DNA of 17,911 nucleotides from Candidatus Jorgensenbacteria bacterium (lineage in GTDB: Bacteria > Patescibacteriota > Minisyncoccia > UBA6257 > GWB1-50-10), in the NCBI GenBank assembly GCA_016234345.1, contig JACRFG010000082.1, positions 1 through 17,911 on the forward strand. Reading direction: 5' to 3'. A program made the translations under genes and the position numbers. Every line of letters begins with the position of its first letter. Positions within the stretch are counted from its first letter, which is position 1. Below, in pieces: positions 1-6,791 of the stretch. Below the pieces are notes generated by a model. It saw only the letters and a program-made list of their open reading frames with translations. It made no database searches and was not told where the DNA came from.

Positions 1-252
1 CGCCTTAAAAGCGGCCTCACGGCAACATTAAACATCCGAACCTCGGAGAAAGAAGGTGTTATTATAATTCCCCAATACACCTTGATTGAAAACGATGAAG
101 GGACATTTGTACGTAGGGTAGATAACGGTTCAACCAAGGACATTCCGGTTACTATAGGTATTCGCGGTCAAAACGGCATGGTTGAAATAATCTCTGGCAT
201 CAATGAAGGCGATAATCTCATTAATATCGGGACCAAAATAAACGAACAGTGA
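1..252 (+). CDS. HlyD/MacA-type efflux adaptor, C-terminal part (5' truncated by window)
   Basis: Frame 1 is open from the first base to a TGA at 250-252, giving 83 residues with no start codon in view. The visible part begins RLKSGLTATLNIRTSEKEGV and continues with IIIPQYTLIENDEGTFVRRV, then VTIGIRGQNGMVEIISGINEGDNLI. This matches the beta-barrel and membrane-proximal end of periplasmic adaptor (membrane fusion) proteins of ABC exporters such as MacA: a TAxLNI strand, a PxxxLI strand, and the closing 'GxxGxxxVEIxSGLxxGDxVI' segment. The stop overlaps the GTG start of the ATPase gene by 4 bases (GTGA), indicating translational coupling. Inference: it links the exporter permease to an extracellular or envelope partner. 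The family call is good; the substrate is unknown. Confidence 0.82.
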   Translation, partial: RLKSGLTATLNIRTSEKEGVIIIPQYTLIENDEGTFVRRVDNGSTKDIPVTIGIRGQNGMVEIISGINEGDNLINIGTKINEQ

Positions 253-959
253 TATCAGTCAATAATCTCATTAAAGACTATATTGACGACGGCTCGACGA
301 CGAGAGCTTTAACCGGCGTTTCATTTGAGATCGAGCATGGTGAATTTGTAGCCATAATGGGACCATCGGGCTCGGGTAAATCAACATTGCTTCACATTCT
401 AAGTTTTTTAGACAGGCCAACGGACGGAACGTACACGATTTTCGGAAAAAGCATAAACGACCTCTCCGACAACGAATTGGCCCGCGTAAGAAACAAGCAA
501 ATGGGATTCGTATTTCAAGCTTTCAATCTTCTTGGGCGTTCGTCGGTTTATGAAAACGTCGAACTCCCTTTACTCTATAGCACCGTTCCGGCCTCAAAAC
601 GCAAACACTTAATCGAAGGGGCGATTAATGCCGTTGATTTGAATGAAAAAATCAAAATAGAAGCAGGCAAGCTTTCCGGCGGTCAGAAACAAAGAGTGGC
701 TATCGCCCGGGCGCTTGTAAACGAACCTGACTTACTATTCGCGGACGAACCGACCGGAAATCTAGATTCAAAATCGGGCGCACAAGTTATGGAAATACTG
801 AAAAAACTAAATGATTCGGGAAAAACAATAATTCTGGTTACACACGAAACTTATACCGCAAGCTATGCCGGCCGAATTCTTCATATGCAGGACGGAAGTA
901 TTGATCGGGACGAATTTGTACCACTTGAACGACGAACAAAAAGAGATTTATTTAAATAA
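249..959 (+). CDS. ABC transporter ATP-binding protein, MacB/LolD type
   Basis: A 236-residue stand-alone ABC ATPase. Visible motifs are Walker A GPSGSGKST (residues 38-46), Q-loop Q90 in FVFQAFNLL, signature LSGGQKQ (142-148), Walker B LLFADE (162-167) followed by PTGNLD, and the H-loop histidine H199 in VTHE. Length and the PTGNLD element fit the MacB/LolD/FtsE class that powers FtsX-like permeases. The start is GTG at 249, inside the stop of the adaptor gene. There is no convincing Shine-Dalgarno, so expression probably relies on coupling. The permease follows after 5 bases. Role (family knowledge): cytoplasmic motor of a tripartite exporter of peptides, macrolide-like compounds or lipoproteins. 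The exact substrate cannot be read from sequence. Confidence 0.93.
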   Translation: MISVNNLIKDYIDDGSTTRALTGVSFEIEHGEFVAIMGPSGSGKSTLLHILSFLDRPTDGTYTIFGKSINDLSDNELARVRNKQMGFVFQAFNLLGRSSVYENVELPLLYSTVPASKRKHLIEGAINAVDLNEKIKIEAGKLSGGQKQRVAIARALVNEPDLLFADEPTGNLDSKSGAQVMEILKKLNDSGKTIILVTHETYTASYAGRILHMQDGSIDRDEFVPLERRTKRDLFK

Positions 960-964
960 GTCCT

Positions 965-2209
965 ATGAAACTAAAGGATTCTATACGCACGGCTTTACGA
1001 GGACTGACTCACGCTAAAGTTAGATCACTGCTTACAATGCTCGGCATCGTCATCGGTATTGCCTCGGTCATTGTACTTATGTCCATCGGCAAATCAGCCG
1101 AACGACTAATCTTAAACCAGGTACAAAGCATTGGTTCAAATCTTGTCTTTATCGTCCCGGGCGCAACCAAAGGATCGCGTTTTGCTTCACCGCCATCGGT
1201 ACAGGGCGTGATTATTAAAACACTCATCAAAACCGACCTCGAAGCGCTCCGACGAGAACCGACCGTTGAGCGGGCTGCTCCTGAAGTACGCGGTCAAGCT
1301 AAAATAGTATTTGAAAATAACGACACCACCGTAACCTACACCGGAACCAGTGAGGAATTTTTTACGATTAGAAACTTTGAAGTCAAACGAGGAAACCCCT
1401 TCACTAATTCTGACGTAGATTCGTTTAATCGAGTGGCTCTCCTCGGACCGGAAATAGCCCGGACATTATTCGGCGAACGCGATCCAATCAACAAAACTAT
1501 CAGGCTGAAAGGCATATCGTTCCGAGTGGTTGGCGTTCTTGAAGAAAAAGGATTGGGCCCATTTGGCGTCGATCAAGACAATCTCGTTATTATTCCAATA
1601 TCAATTGCCCAGAAGCAACTGCTCGGCATCAACTACTACAACGTAATCACTGTCCAGGCCAGTGACAGTTATAATGTCGAATTCACTCAATCGCGCGTGA
1701 CCGCGATACTCCGTCAAAATCACCGTATTACCGATCCGAGCAAAGACGATTTTACTATTAGAACACAAGAAGATGCGCTCGCGATCCTTGGAAACATCAC
1801 CTCAATCCTTAAAATATTCCTCACCTCAATCGCGTTCATATCGCTCATTGTCGGCGGTATCGGCATTATGAATATTATGCTTGTTTCCGTTGTTGAACGA
1901 ACCAAGGAAATCGGGCTTAGAAAGGCTGTCGGCGCGACTAATCGTGACATTCTCCAGCAATTCCTTATTGAAGCAATACTCCTTACGGTTACCGGCGGAA
2001 TTGTCGGTATTTTTATCGGGTCACTCGTAGATGTACTTGCATATCTAGTTCTCGTCAATGTTTTAACATCGGGTTGGGTCTTTGCGTTACCGTTATCCGC
2101 TCTTACGCTCGCTGTTACGGTTGCTACCGCTACCGGCATAATTTTTGGCATCTACCCAGCCAGAAAAGCATCTCTCAAAAATCCGATTGATTCGCTACGG
2201 TACGAATAA
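965..2209 (+). CDS. ABC transporter permease, FtsX/MacB family
   Basis: A 414-residue protein with the MacB layout. A short cytoplasmic N-terminus reads LRGLTHAKVRSLLTMLGIVIG and runs into TM1 (about residues 20-42). A large extracytoplasmic MacB_PCD domain (about 45-275) follows, then three C-terminal helices (about 281-303, 333-362, 373-397). The conserved cytoplasmic coupling segment VVERTKEIGLRKAVGAT between TM2 and TM3 is intact, as is the terminal PARKASLKNPIDSLRYE. ATG lies 5 bases after the ATPase stop, with no strong ribosome-binding site, so coupling is likely. Together with the adaptor and ATPase it forms a MacAB-like mechanotransmission exporter. A hairpin at 2311-2341 ends the unit. 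Gene symbol withheld because macB and other MacB-like paralogs cannot be told apart here. Confidence 0.92.
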   Translation: MKLKDSIRTALRGLTHAKVRSLLTMLGIVIGIASVIVLMSIGKSAERLILNQVQSIGSNLVFIVPGATKGSRFASPPSVQGVIIKTLIKTDLEALRREPTVERAAPEVRGQAKIVFENNDTTVTYTGTSEEFFTIRNFEVKRGNPFTNSDVDSFNRVALLGPEIARTLFGERDPINKTIRLKGISFRVVGVLEEKGLGPFGVDQDNLVIIPISIAQKQLLGINYYNVITVQASDSYNVEFTQSRVTAILRQNHRITDPSKDDFTIRTQEDALAILGNITSILKIFLTSIAFISLIVGGIGIMNIMLVSVVERTKEIGLRKAVGATNRDILQQFLIEAILLTVTGGIVGIFIGSLVDVLAYLVLVNVLTSGWVFALPLSALTLAVTVATATGIIFGIYPARKASLKNPIDSLRYE

Positions 2210-2310
2210 ATATAAAAAAATAGTTATAAGACTTGAATTAAAAACTAAATTTATTTTTTGAGGCAACCATTTCTAATATATCAAACATACTAACGAAGCC
2301 AACTAAAAAA

Positions 2311-2341
2311 AGCCGCCTACAGATTAAACTAGTATGCGGCT
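2311..2341. terminator. Convergent terminator between permease and deoxyribosyltransferase-like gene
   Basis: Inverted repeat AGCCGC (2311-2316) / GCGGCT (2336-2341), extended inside by TAC/GTA after one mismatch, with an 11-base loop. The A-run just before it (2305-2311) is a U-run on the minus-strand transcript, so it works best for the minus-strand gene ending at 2346. It also sits about 100 bases after the plus-strand permease and may stop that transcript. Confidence 0.75.
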
Positions 2342-2345
2342 TCTA

Positions 2346-2843
2346 TTATTCTACCCTCCTATGCGGATTGAATTTTGCGAGCGGTGCCCGAATCATTGCT
2401 GCCTGGTGTAGTATAACGCTTACTTCAAGCATCTCATCAAGCGAGTTAACGATATAGAGATTCGGCAGACGCAACTCCTTCAAATGCTGTTTTACCAAAC
2501 GTCTCGCACGCATTGATTCCTTGGAGAGTGCTCCATTATCAAGTTTCAAATCCAACACATCGTCAATCAACACTACAAAATCTCTCCTATCATCAATACG
2601 GATTGCCTGAAGGATCGAAAAACCAACTTCAGAAAGTGATCCTAAGCCATACGACTCCCCGGTAACCGGAAAAAGAATTATGGGGTCCTGAGCCAAATGT
2701 CGCGCTTCTTCTATTGCATTCGACGGATCCCAATTTTCAACTTGGGGATTGTAATAATCGATTCCCAGTTCTTTATACCGAGCCATGAAGCGATCACGCC
2801 ATGTGCTCCCGCCGCAAGTTCCAAACAAACCAATAGTTATCAT
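2346..2843 (-). CDS. Nucleoside 2-deoxyribosyltransferase-like protein
   Basis: 165 residues. The N-terminal beta strand and loop GLFGTCGGSTWRD (about residues 5-17) is followed by YYNPQVENWDP (about 30-40), a strand ILFPVTGESYGLGSLSEVGFS (about 55-75) and VVLIDD. This is the Rossmann-like fold of the nucleoside 2-deoxyribosyltransferase superfamily (Pfam Nuc_deoxyri_tr2-like). The Glu in SLSEVGF sits where that family places its catalytic Glu. Family role: transfer or hydrolysis of deoxyribose between bases in nucleotide salvage, sometimes in phage. The start ATG overlaps the preceding gene's stop by 4 bases (2840-2843), so it is the last cistron of a three-gene unit. Distinction from DNA-processing or signalling relatives of the same fold is not possible by eye. 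Confidence 0.75.
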   Translation of the reverse strand: MITIGLFGTCGGSTWRDRFMARYKELGIDYYNPQVENWDPSNAIEEARHLAQDPIILFPVTGESYGLGSLSEVGFSILQAIRIDDRRDFVVLIDDVLDLKLDNGALSKESMRARRLVKQHLKELRLPNLYIVNSLDEMLEVSVILHQAAMIRAPLAKFNPHRRVE

Positions 2844-3109
2844 CTCTTGCCTCTTTTACATCCGTGACTCGCGCACTGCTGTCTACGAATATAATTCTTG
2901 CAGTTACGTAATAATTCATCTTCGGGTTGAGTCATTTTGCCGGCTGGTTTGCTCTCAGGGAGTGTTTTCCCATAAAGCCCCAAATCATTATGCCAGCAGC
3001 GGGCATTGCCCTCTTTGTTACGGTGACTACGGATTACATTTCGCGTCCGCTGTAACTCTCGCCGCAATTTTCCGGTAGGCATTTTCTTAATATCTGGATC
3101 GAGTTTCAT
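2840..3109 (-). CDS. Small basic Cys/His protein, unknown function
   Basis: 89 residues from ATG at 3109, reading MKLDPDIKKMPTGKLRRELQ onward. A longer form from TTG at 3136 would run into the previous gene by 11 bases and is less likely. The protein is strongly basic, probably helical at the N-terminus (KLRRELQRTRNVIRSHR). It has the cluster HRNKEGNARCWHND (about residues 29-42), then C70, and a C-terminal C-x2-H-x-C patch (C79, H82, C84). The HR..G..RCW.ND pattern is one I associate with small hypothetical proteins of phage and Patescibacteria. No enzyme family is recognised. It is the middle cistron between the CxC mini-protein and the deoxyribosyltransferase-like gene, overlapping the latter by 4 bases, so a shared nucleotide- or nucleic-acid-related role is possible. 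Confidence 0.68.
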   Translation of the reverse strand: MKLDPDIKKMPTGKLRRELQRTRNVIRSHRNKEGNARCWHNDLGLYGKTLPESKPAGKMTQPEDELLRNCKNYIRRQQCASHGCKRGKR

Positions 3110-3125
3110 GCTCAGTCCCGTATAT

Positions 3126-3323
3126 CTATTTCTCAAAAATACTAAGAGTTGGCTTACCTTCGCCTTTTCGAATATGCATGGCGATATGATCGTCGATGTT
3201 TTTCAACAATCTCTTTTGATCCACGCTTTGCCACTTGCCACAAGTGCATTTTGCTCCCCACCACCAAAGTCGCGTACTACTAACAAAACGCGTAATAGTA
3301 ATGAGTCGTTTTACTACTCTCAT
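3126..3323 (-). CDS. Small CxC/HxxxH putative zinc-binding protein
   Basis: 65 residues. The first half is basic and contains WWW (20-22). It is followed by C26-T-C28-G-K-W and, after 17 residues, H46-x3-H50, a CxC...HxxxH pattern that could bind one zinc like a C2H2 finger. A good ribosome-binding site (GAAAGGAAAA) sits about 7 bases before the ATG at 3323. A promoter lies at 3375-3403. It is the first cistron of the 3323-2346 operon; the next gene's preferred start is 16 bases past its stop. The function is not recognised. The zinc site is inferred from residue spacing only. Confidence 0.68.
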   Translation of the reverse strand: MRVVKRLITITRFVSSTRLWWWGAKCTCGKWQSVDQKRLLKNIDDHIAMHIRKGEGKPTLSIFEK

Positions 3324-3374
3324 GAGTATTTTCCTTTCGAATATAAAAAATGAACGTTAATAATACTGAATATA

Positions 3375-3403
3375 CTAATATCACATAATTAATATAAAGT
3401 CAA
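3375..3403 (-). promoter_or_regulatory. Sigma70-type promoter of the minus-strand three-gene operon
   Basis: On the minus strand, -35 TTGACT (3398-3403), 17-base spacer, -10 TATTAG (3375-3380) preceded by TGA, i.e. an extended -10. It lies about 50 bases before the ATG at 3323 and is divergent from the promoter at 3441-3469. Confidence 0.6.
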
Positions 3404-3440
3404 TTTAGCCTATAGATTTCAAAATAAAGTTGAAAGAAGC

Positions 3441-3469
3441 TTGACTTTCTCACGAATTTCTGATATATT
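3441..3469 (+). promoter_or_regulatory. Sigma70-type promoter of the Mqo-like gene
   Basis: -35 TTGACT (3441-3446), 17-base spacer, -10 TATATT (3464-3469). The start codon is at 3506, with AGGGAT as ribosome-binding site (3496-3500 region). Confidence 0.72.
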
Positions 3470-3505
3470 GTTTTTAGAAACCTTAACTTTAAAAAGGGAT
3501 TGTGA

Positions 3506-4819
3506 ATGAACAACAAATTCGATGTAATTATTGTTGGCGGCGGCGTAACTGGTACGGCACTCACCTATATACTATCTCGCTATACCAACGTGAAACGCAT
3601 TCTGCTCCTAGAGAAAAACTCCGGAGTAGCCGAAGTTAACTCCCACCCCATGAACAACGCTCAGACTTCTCACGACGGCGGCACTGAAACAAACTATGAT
3701 TTGGAGCACGCTTTACATGTAAAGGAAGCGGCGGTAATGCTCCGGCGTTACATTGAATCAAAAGCCGATCCCATGCTCTTCCAAAAGAGGCATAGGATGG
3801 TGTTGGGCATAGGAGAAAACGAAGTGGCGACTTTAAAAAGACGGTATGAGGATTTCAAAAAATTCTACCCCGATCTTTTCTTAGCCGACCGCAATAAACT
3901 TTGTGCTATCGAACCGAAAATTATAGAAGGGCGTGATCTTCGAGAACCGGTATGTGCATTGGTTTCGAACGATGGCTATATTGTGAATTATCAACTGCTC
4001 TCACAATCGTTCGTCTCGGACGCGAAAAAAATCAACTCAGAACTCGAAATCCTATTCAACGTAACGGTAAAATCAATTTGTCGAAAAGGAGATGATTTCG
4101 TCGTTGAAACGGACAAGGGTGCGTTTAAAAGCAAAACAACTGCCTTTGCCGCAGGATCATACAGCCTTTTCTTCGCACAAGAGCTAGGATACGGCACTCA
4201 TTATGCTCTACTCCCGGTTGCTGGAAGTTTTTACTCGGGTGGCGCGCTCTTGCGAGGCAAGGTATACAGGGTCCAAATTCCCGGCATGCCTTTTGCGGCG
4301 ATCCATGGCGATCCTGATATTTTGAATCTTTCGGACACCAGATTCGGACCAACAACAAAACCACTCCCTCTTATGGAGCGACATCGATATCGGACAATTT
4401 TCGATTTCCTGAAACTTCCGCTCATATCTTTAAAAGGCTTCGTGAGTCTTACAAAGATACTCATGAACAAACAGATCCTGAATTATGTAATCAAACATTT
4501 TCTCTACGATCTGCCGATAATCGGCCGAGCTTTGTTCTTAAAAGAAGTACGGCCAATTGTTCCGACTATCCGCTATGGCGATCTGAAACTTCGACGCGGC
4601 GCTGGCGGCATCAGACCACAAATTGTTGATCTTCGAATAAAAGCACTTCAAATGGGGGACGTGACGATCGTTGGCGACAAATGCATTTTCAACACCACGC
4701 CATCACCCGGCGCCTCAGTCTGTCTCTCAAATGCTAAAAGAGATGCTCGTAGAATTGTGGAATTCCTTGGAAAGGATTTTGTATTCGACCAAGATAACCT
4801 CAATCGCGACCTTAGTTAA
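3506..4819 (+). CDS. FAD-dependent malate:quinone oxidoreductase-like protein
   Basis: 437 residues. The N-terminal dinucleotide-binding motif is GGGVTG (G11, G13, G16) in FDVIIVGGGVTGTAL, with an acidic LLLEK at the end of the second strand. The next segment, SHPMNNAQTSHDGGTETNY (about residues 46-64), corresponds to the conserved 'SxxxNNAGTxHxAxCExNY'-like stretch of malate:quinone oxidoreductases. The C-terminal FAD-contacting element SPGAS (about 400) is present. Length is a little below the usual 480-500 residues of Mqo. Family role: peripheral membrane flavoprotein oxidising malate to oxaloacetate and passing electrons to quinone. In a respiration-poor lineage the acceptor and even the substrate may differ, so a broader DAO/2-hydroxyacid oxidoreductase role is the alternative. 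Monocistronic, with its own promoter and a strong terminator. Confidence 0.8.
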   Translation: MNNKFDVIIVGGGVTGTALTYILSRYTNVKRILLLEKNSGVAEVNSHPMNNAQTSHDGGTETNYDLEHALHVKEAAVMLRRYIESKADPMLFQKRHRMVLGIGENEVATLKRRYEDFKKFYPDLFLADRNKLCAIEPKIIEGRDLREPVCALVSNDGYIVNYQLLSQSFVSDAKKINSELEILFNVTVKSICRKGDDFVVETDKGAFKSKTTAFAAGSYSLFFAQELGYGTHYALLPVAGSFYSGGALLRGKVYRVQIPGMPFAAIHGDPDILNLSDTRFGPTTKPLPLMERHRYRTIFDFLKLPLISLKGFVSLTKILMNKQILNYVIKHFLYDLPIIGRALFLKEVRPIVPTIRYGDLKLRRGAGGIRPQIVDLRIKALQMGDVTIVGDKCIFNTTPSPGASVCLSNAKRDARRIVEFLGKDFVFDQDNLNRDLS

Positions 4820-4829
4820 CTATTGAAAT

Positions 4830-4859
4830 AATCCCGCTAGTCCATAGACTAGCGGGATT
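4830..4859 (+). terminator. Strong intrinsic terminator of the Mqo-like gene
   Basis: A perfect 13-bp stem (AATCCCGCTAGTC / GACTAGCGGGATT) with loop CATA, followed by TTTGATTTTA, 10 bases after the stop codon. Confidence 0.9.
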
Positions 4860-4894
4860 TGATTTTACTTAATAAACATGAATCTTCCCATCAA

Positions 4895-5386
4895 TCACAT
4901 ATTAATGTATGGCTTAATGATACCGGTTCTCTCAAAATAGAACGAGGTGTGTAAACGATTTGCCAAATCACGCCACTCCTCAAACCGCACAAAGGAAATA
5001 AGTTCGACAACGCTTTTCGGTTCCAACGGATCATATTTCTTTATTTTCTCTTCTCTCTCTAATGGCAAAATGCTATACGGCCAAAGAAGTACCGCATAAG
5101 CGCACTTACTCAAACGTCCTTGATCCTTGTATTCTTTATCATTTTCTCCGTGCCATTTATAACCCAACACAGCCACGGACATTCCCTTAATATCCGAACA
5201 AGTGCCAATACCCTCGCTAATCCCCAAACACACTAATGGCTGCATGCCGTGAACTACCGGCGAACGTTCGCCAACTAAACTGAAATCGAACTTCCCTCGC
5301 CTAAACTTATCTGCAGGCCATGCAGTACGAATCCGGCCACGAAAAGATTCAATAGCTCGCCGTTGCATCTGAATTATAAACCCCAT
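4895..5386 (-). CDS. Hypothetical protein, 163 aa
   Basis: I do not recognise a family. The protein is soluble-looking, with no signal peptide or membrane helix. It is rich in aromatic and charged residues; the end reads LHTSFYFERTGIIKPYINM. Cysteines are scattered without a metal-binding spacing. The start ATG at 5386 has a good ribosome-binding site (AAAGGGATG) about 5 bases upstream. It stands alone, convergent with the Mqo-like gene. About 95 bases upstream of its start is the T-run of a hairpin that closes a candidate structured RNA (5482-5580), so its expression could be controlled by attenuation. I see no clear promoter between that hairpin and the start codon. The gene call is fairly sure, the function unknown. 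Confidence 0.65.
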   Translation of the reverse strand: MGFIIQMQRRAIESFRGRIRTAWPADKFRRGKFDFSLVGERSPVVHGMQPLVCLGISEGIGTCSDIKGMSVAVLGYKWHGENDKEYKDQGRLSKCAYAVLLWPYSILPLEREEKIKKYDPLEPKSVVELISFVRFEEWRDLANRLHTSFYFERTGIIKPYINM

Positions 5387-5481
5387 ACAACATCCCTTTC
5401 TTTATTTAGTTTTTGTAAAGTTGCTTTTTGATGCTCACGACTTCGGTCACGAACATCGATTCACAACCTTACGATCCAAAA

Positions 5482-5625
5482 ACAAAAATCCTCTGCTTGC
5501 TGCAGAGGCTCTGGAACTAAGTAATGACGATTCTTACATGCGGAAATAGAGCCCCCGCGGAAAAGGACTCATCGTCATTGTGTATTGTTTTGCTACTGCA
5601 TGAATTATCATAAATTTATGCGCGA
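5482..5625 (-). ncRNA. Candidate structured RNA / attenuator (possible riboswitch or sRNA)
   Basis: This describes most of the 309-base gap 5387-5695. On the minus strand a perfect 9-bp stem P1 (AATGACGAT 5571-5579 with ATCGTCATT 5523-5531) encloses P2, GAGTCC (5565-5570) with GGGCTC (5549-5554), using one G-U pair and a 10-base loop. GCGG in that loop (5555-5558) can pair with CCGC (5540-5543) in the 17-base joining strand, forming a pseudoknot. A 7-bp terminator (5490-5508) and a T-rich tract down to 5482 follow. Candidate promoters on the same strand are TTAAAA-17-GATAAT (5604-5632) and TTGACT-17-TAGGTT with TGn (5631-5659). The rest of the gap (5387-5481) shows nothing else I can support. 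No known RNA class was recognised; it could be a leader of the 5386 gene or an independent sRNA. Confidence 0.45.
5490..5508 (-). terminator. Intrinsic terminator after the candidate structured RNA
   Basis: CCTCTGC (minus strand, 5508-5502) / GCAGAGG (5496-5490), loop of 5, then ATTTTTGTTTTTGG. No protein gene ends just upstream of it, which is why an RNA gene or an attenuator is suspected. Confidence 0.75.
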
Positions 5626-5666
5626 CTTTTAACCTACCATAACAAAATATACGAGTCAACAAAACA

Positions 5667-5693
5667 AAAAGCGGCTCGCAAGGAGCCGCTTTT
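5667..5693. terminator. Bidirectional-looking terminator after the coiled-coil protein gene
   Basis: An 11-bp stem AAAAGCGGCTC / GAGCCGCTTTT with loop GCAAG. It lies 3 bases beyond the stop of the minus-strand gene at 5696, with a U-rich tract on the minus transcript (from plus AAAACAAAAA). Confidence 0.85.
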
Positions 5694-5695
5694 GA

Positions 5696-6235
5696 TTATT
5701 CAACAATAGTCTCGTGATAACTATTTGAAGTTTTACTATCTACTCCGGTATCTTGTGGGATAGAAAACAATTTATAAGGTCCGGAAAGCGGTGTCGTAAT
5801 GCCTTGTGGCAAACTATCTGGCTTGGCGAAACGCCAATTCCATTTACTCATCTCGGCGTTATATTCCTTAGCAAGCTTGTCGTGTTCGCTCCGATTAAGA
5901 GATATGAGCGAATCGAGCACGCCATACTGTTCTTTCACTTTACGAGACCATTTCTTTTGCGGTTTCTTCGCGTTTGCCTTTTCTATATCGGCTTTTTTAG
6001 CTTCAAGAGAATCAAGCGCCACGCGTTTCACATCTATCTGACGAGCAAGGTTTACGCCCCACTCATATCGTTCTGCTAAGACGCTGTCGGGTACGATGTT
6101 TTTCGGAGGACCGCCCCCAAACCAACCATTCACAATACCCAACACGACAACAACCCCAAGTGCGGCAGATAAAATCCACAACACGATTTTAGTGCCAGAA
6201 GACGTTTCTTGTTCCCAACTATGCTTTCGTTCCAC
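5696..6235 (-). CDS. Membrane-anchored coiled-coil protein, unknown function
   Basis: 179 residues. A short charged N-terminus (about 1-15) is followed by one hydrophobic helix (about 16-37, IVLWILSAALGVVVVLGIV), the spacer GWFGGGPP, and a long charged helical stretch (about 50-135) with heptad-like leucines (LDSLEAKKADIEKANAKKP, LDSLISLN). The Ser/Thr-rich tail is probably disordered. Topology suggests a single-pass anchor with the coiled coil outside the membrane, as in FtsL/FtsB-like or SlyB-like anchors, but no such family is recognised. The start is GTG at 6235 with AAAGGA about 9 bases upstream. Monocistronic, with its own terminator at 5667-5693. Confidence 0.62.
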   Translation of the reverse strand: MERKHSWEQETSSGTKIVLWILSAALGVVVVLGIVNGWFGGGPPKNIVPDSVLAERYEWGVNLARQIDVKRVALDSLEAKKADIEKANAKKPQKKWSRKVKEQYGVLDSLISLNRSEHDKLAKEYNAEMSKWNWRFAKPDSLPQGITTPLSGPYKLFSIPQDTGVDSKTSNSYHETIVE

Positions 6236-6330
6236 CCTACGGTTCCTTTCTTATGATTTAGAAAATGATTTTAACTAATTCCAGGTTAATAAAAATGCAC
6301 GCCTGCGTCAATGCAGTAAATAAACTAACA

Positions 6331-6666
6331 TTAATCAAGTGAATTGGGCGATGTTTTATTAACACTATGTTTGATTGGATGCGCACTCAAAACCTCAATA
6401 AGACTCACAATCAATCCCAAACCCATAAATACGTAAACAATGGTGAAAATTTTGCCTACATCAGTCTGAGGCGTAAAATCACCATAGCCAATAGTAGTTA
6501 GGGTTATAACGCAAAAATATAGTGAATCGATCCACGACCACCCTTCGATATTATGATAAAACCAGGAACCGGCGGCCAAAACAAGAACCGCAGTAATCAT
6601 AAGCATACGAACCTCGGGAACTTTTACTCCCGCCCGGGCATTTTTAACAAAACGTAATAATGGCAT
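6331..6666 (-). CDS. Minimal two-helix potassium channel (Ion_trans_2)
   Basis: 111 residues: an N-terminal basic segment, TM1 (about 21-38, MLMITAVLVLAAGSWFYH), and a pore helix with the selectivity filter TIGYGD, preceded by SLYFCVITLT (pore loop about 50-63). TM2 follows (about 72-93, IFTIVYVFMGLGLIVSLIEVL) and a short hydrophilic tail. This is the KcsA/Ion_trans_2 core without an attached RCK or voltage sensor, so it should form a tetrameric K+ pore in the cytoplasmic membrane. A TATAAT box lies at 6702-6707. No Shine-Dalgarno is visible before the ATG at 6666; the leader would be about 28 bases and AU-rich. Gating partner unknown; see the channel-like TrkA protein at 13323. Confidence 0.9.
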   Translation of the reverse strand: MPLLRFVKNARAGVKVPEVRMLMITAVLVLAAGSWFYHNIEGWSWIDSLYFCVITLTTIGYGDFTPQTDVGKIFTIVYVFMGLGLIVSLIEVLSAHPIKHSVNKTSPNSLD

Positions 6667-6701
6667 GTGAAATAAAAAATGAATGAATACTCTTAATAAG
6701 A

Positions 6702-6707
6702 ATTATA
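6702..6707 (-). promoter_or_regulatory. -10 box of the small K+ channel gene
   Basis: A perfect TATAAT on the minus strand, 35 bases before the ATG at 6666. No good -35 hexamer is visible at the usual distance. Confidence 0.5.
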
Positions 6708-6728
6708 CTTGCTTTTAACATAAAGAAA

Positions 6729-6778
6729 AAGCCGCGTAGCCTGCTTCGCCGAATCAAGGCGAGCGGACCACGCAGCTT
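6729..6778 (-). terminator. Long branched terminator of the 77-aa protein gene
   Basis: Outer arms AAGC(C)GCGT / ACGCAGCTT and inner arms GCTTCGCC / GGCGAGC, followed on the minus strand by CTTTTTCTTTA. It lies 14 bases after the stop at 6792. Confidence 0.75.
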
Positions 6779-6791
6779 AAATTCTAAATCG

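Noticed and set aside
1009..2151. Antisense open frames inside the permease gene
   Set aside because: They mirror a well-conserved FtsX/MacB coding frame, have no ribosome-binding sites and have low-complexity Thr/Ile/Ser/Pro composition.
2785..3353. Plus-strand open frames across the three-gene minus-strand operon
   Set aside because: The minus strand has coupled frames, good ribosome-binding site and promoter; the plus frames show no domain or site.
4125..4470. Minus-strand frames inside the Mqo-like gene
   Set aside because: Shadows of a strongly conserved FAD enzyme frame, with no start signals.
5523..5579. Resemblance of CGATGAGTCC on the minus strand to a hammerhead ribozyme core
   Set aside because: The core CTGATGA is not exact and there is no CGAAAC after the second stem nor a GTC cleavage site at the right place.
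5502..5580. Possible tRNA in the gap with paired arms
   Set aside because: No T-loop GTTCRANNC, no acceptor stem with CCA-proximal pairing and no anticodon arm of correct size.
5753..6278. Plus-strand frames over the coiled-coil protein gene
   Set aside because: Two overlapping frames rich in Phe/Arg/Ser, with no ribosome-binding site, opposite a frame with a clear membrane anchor and coiled coil.
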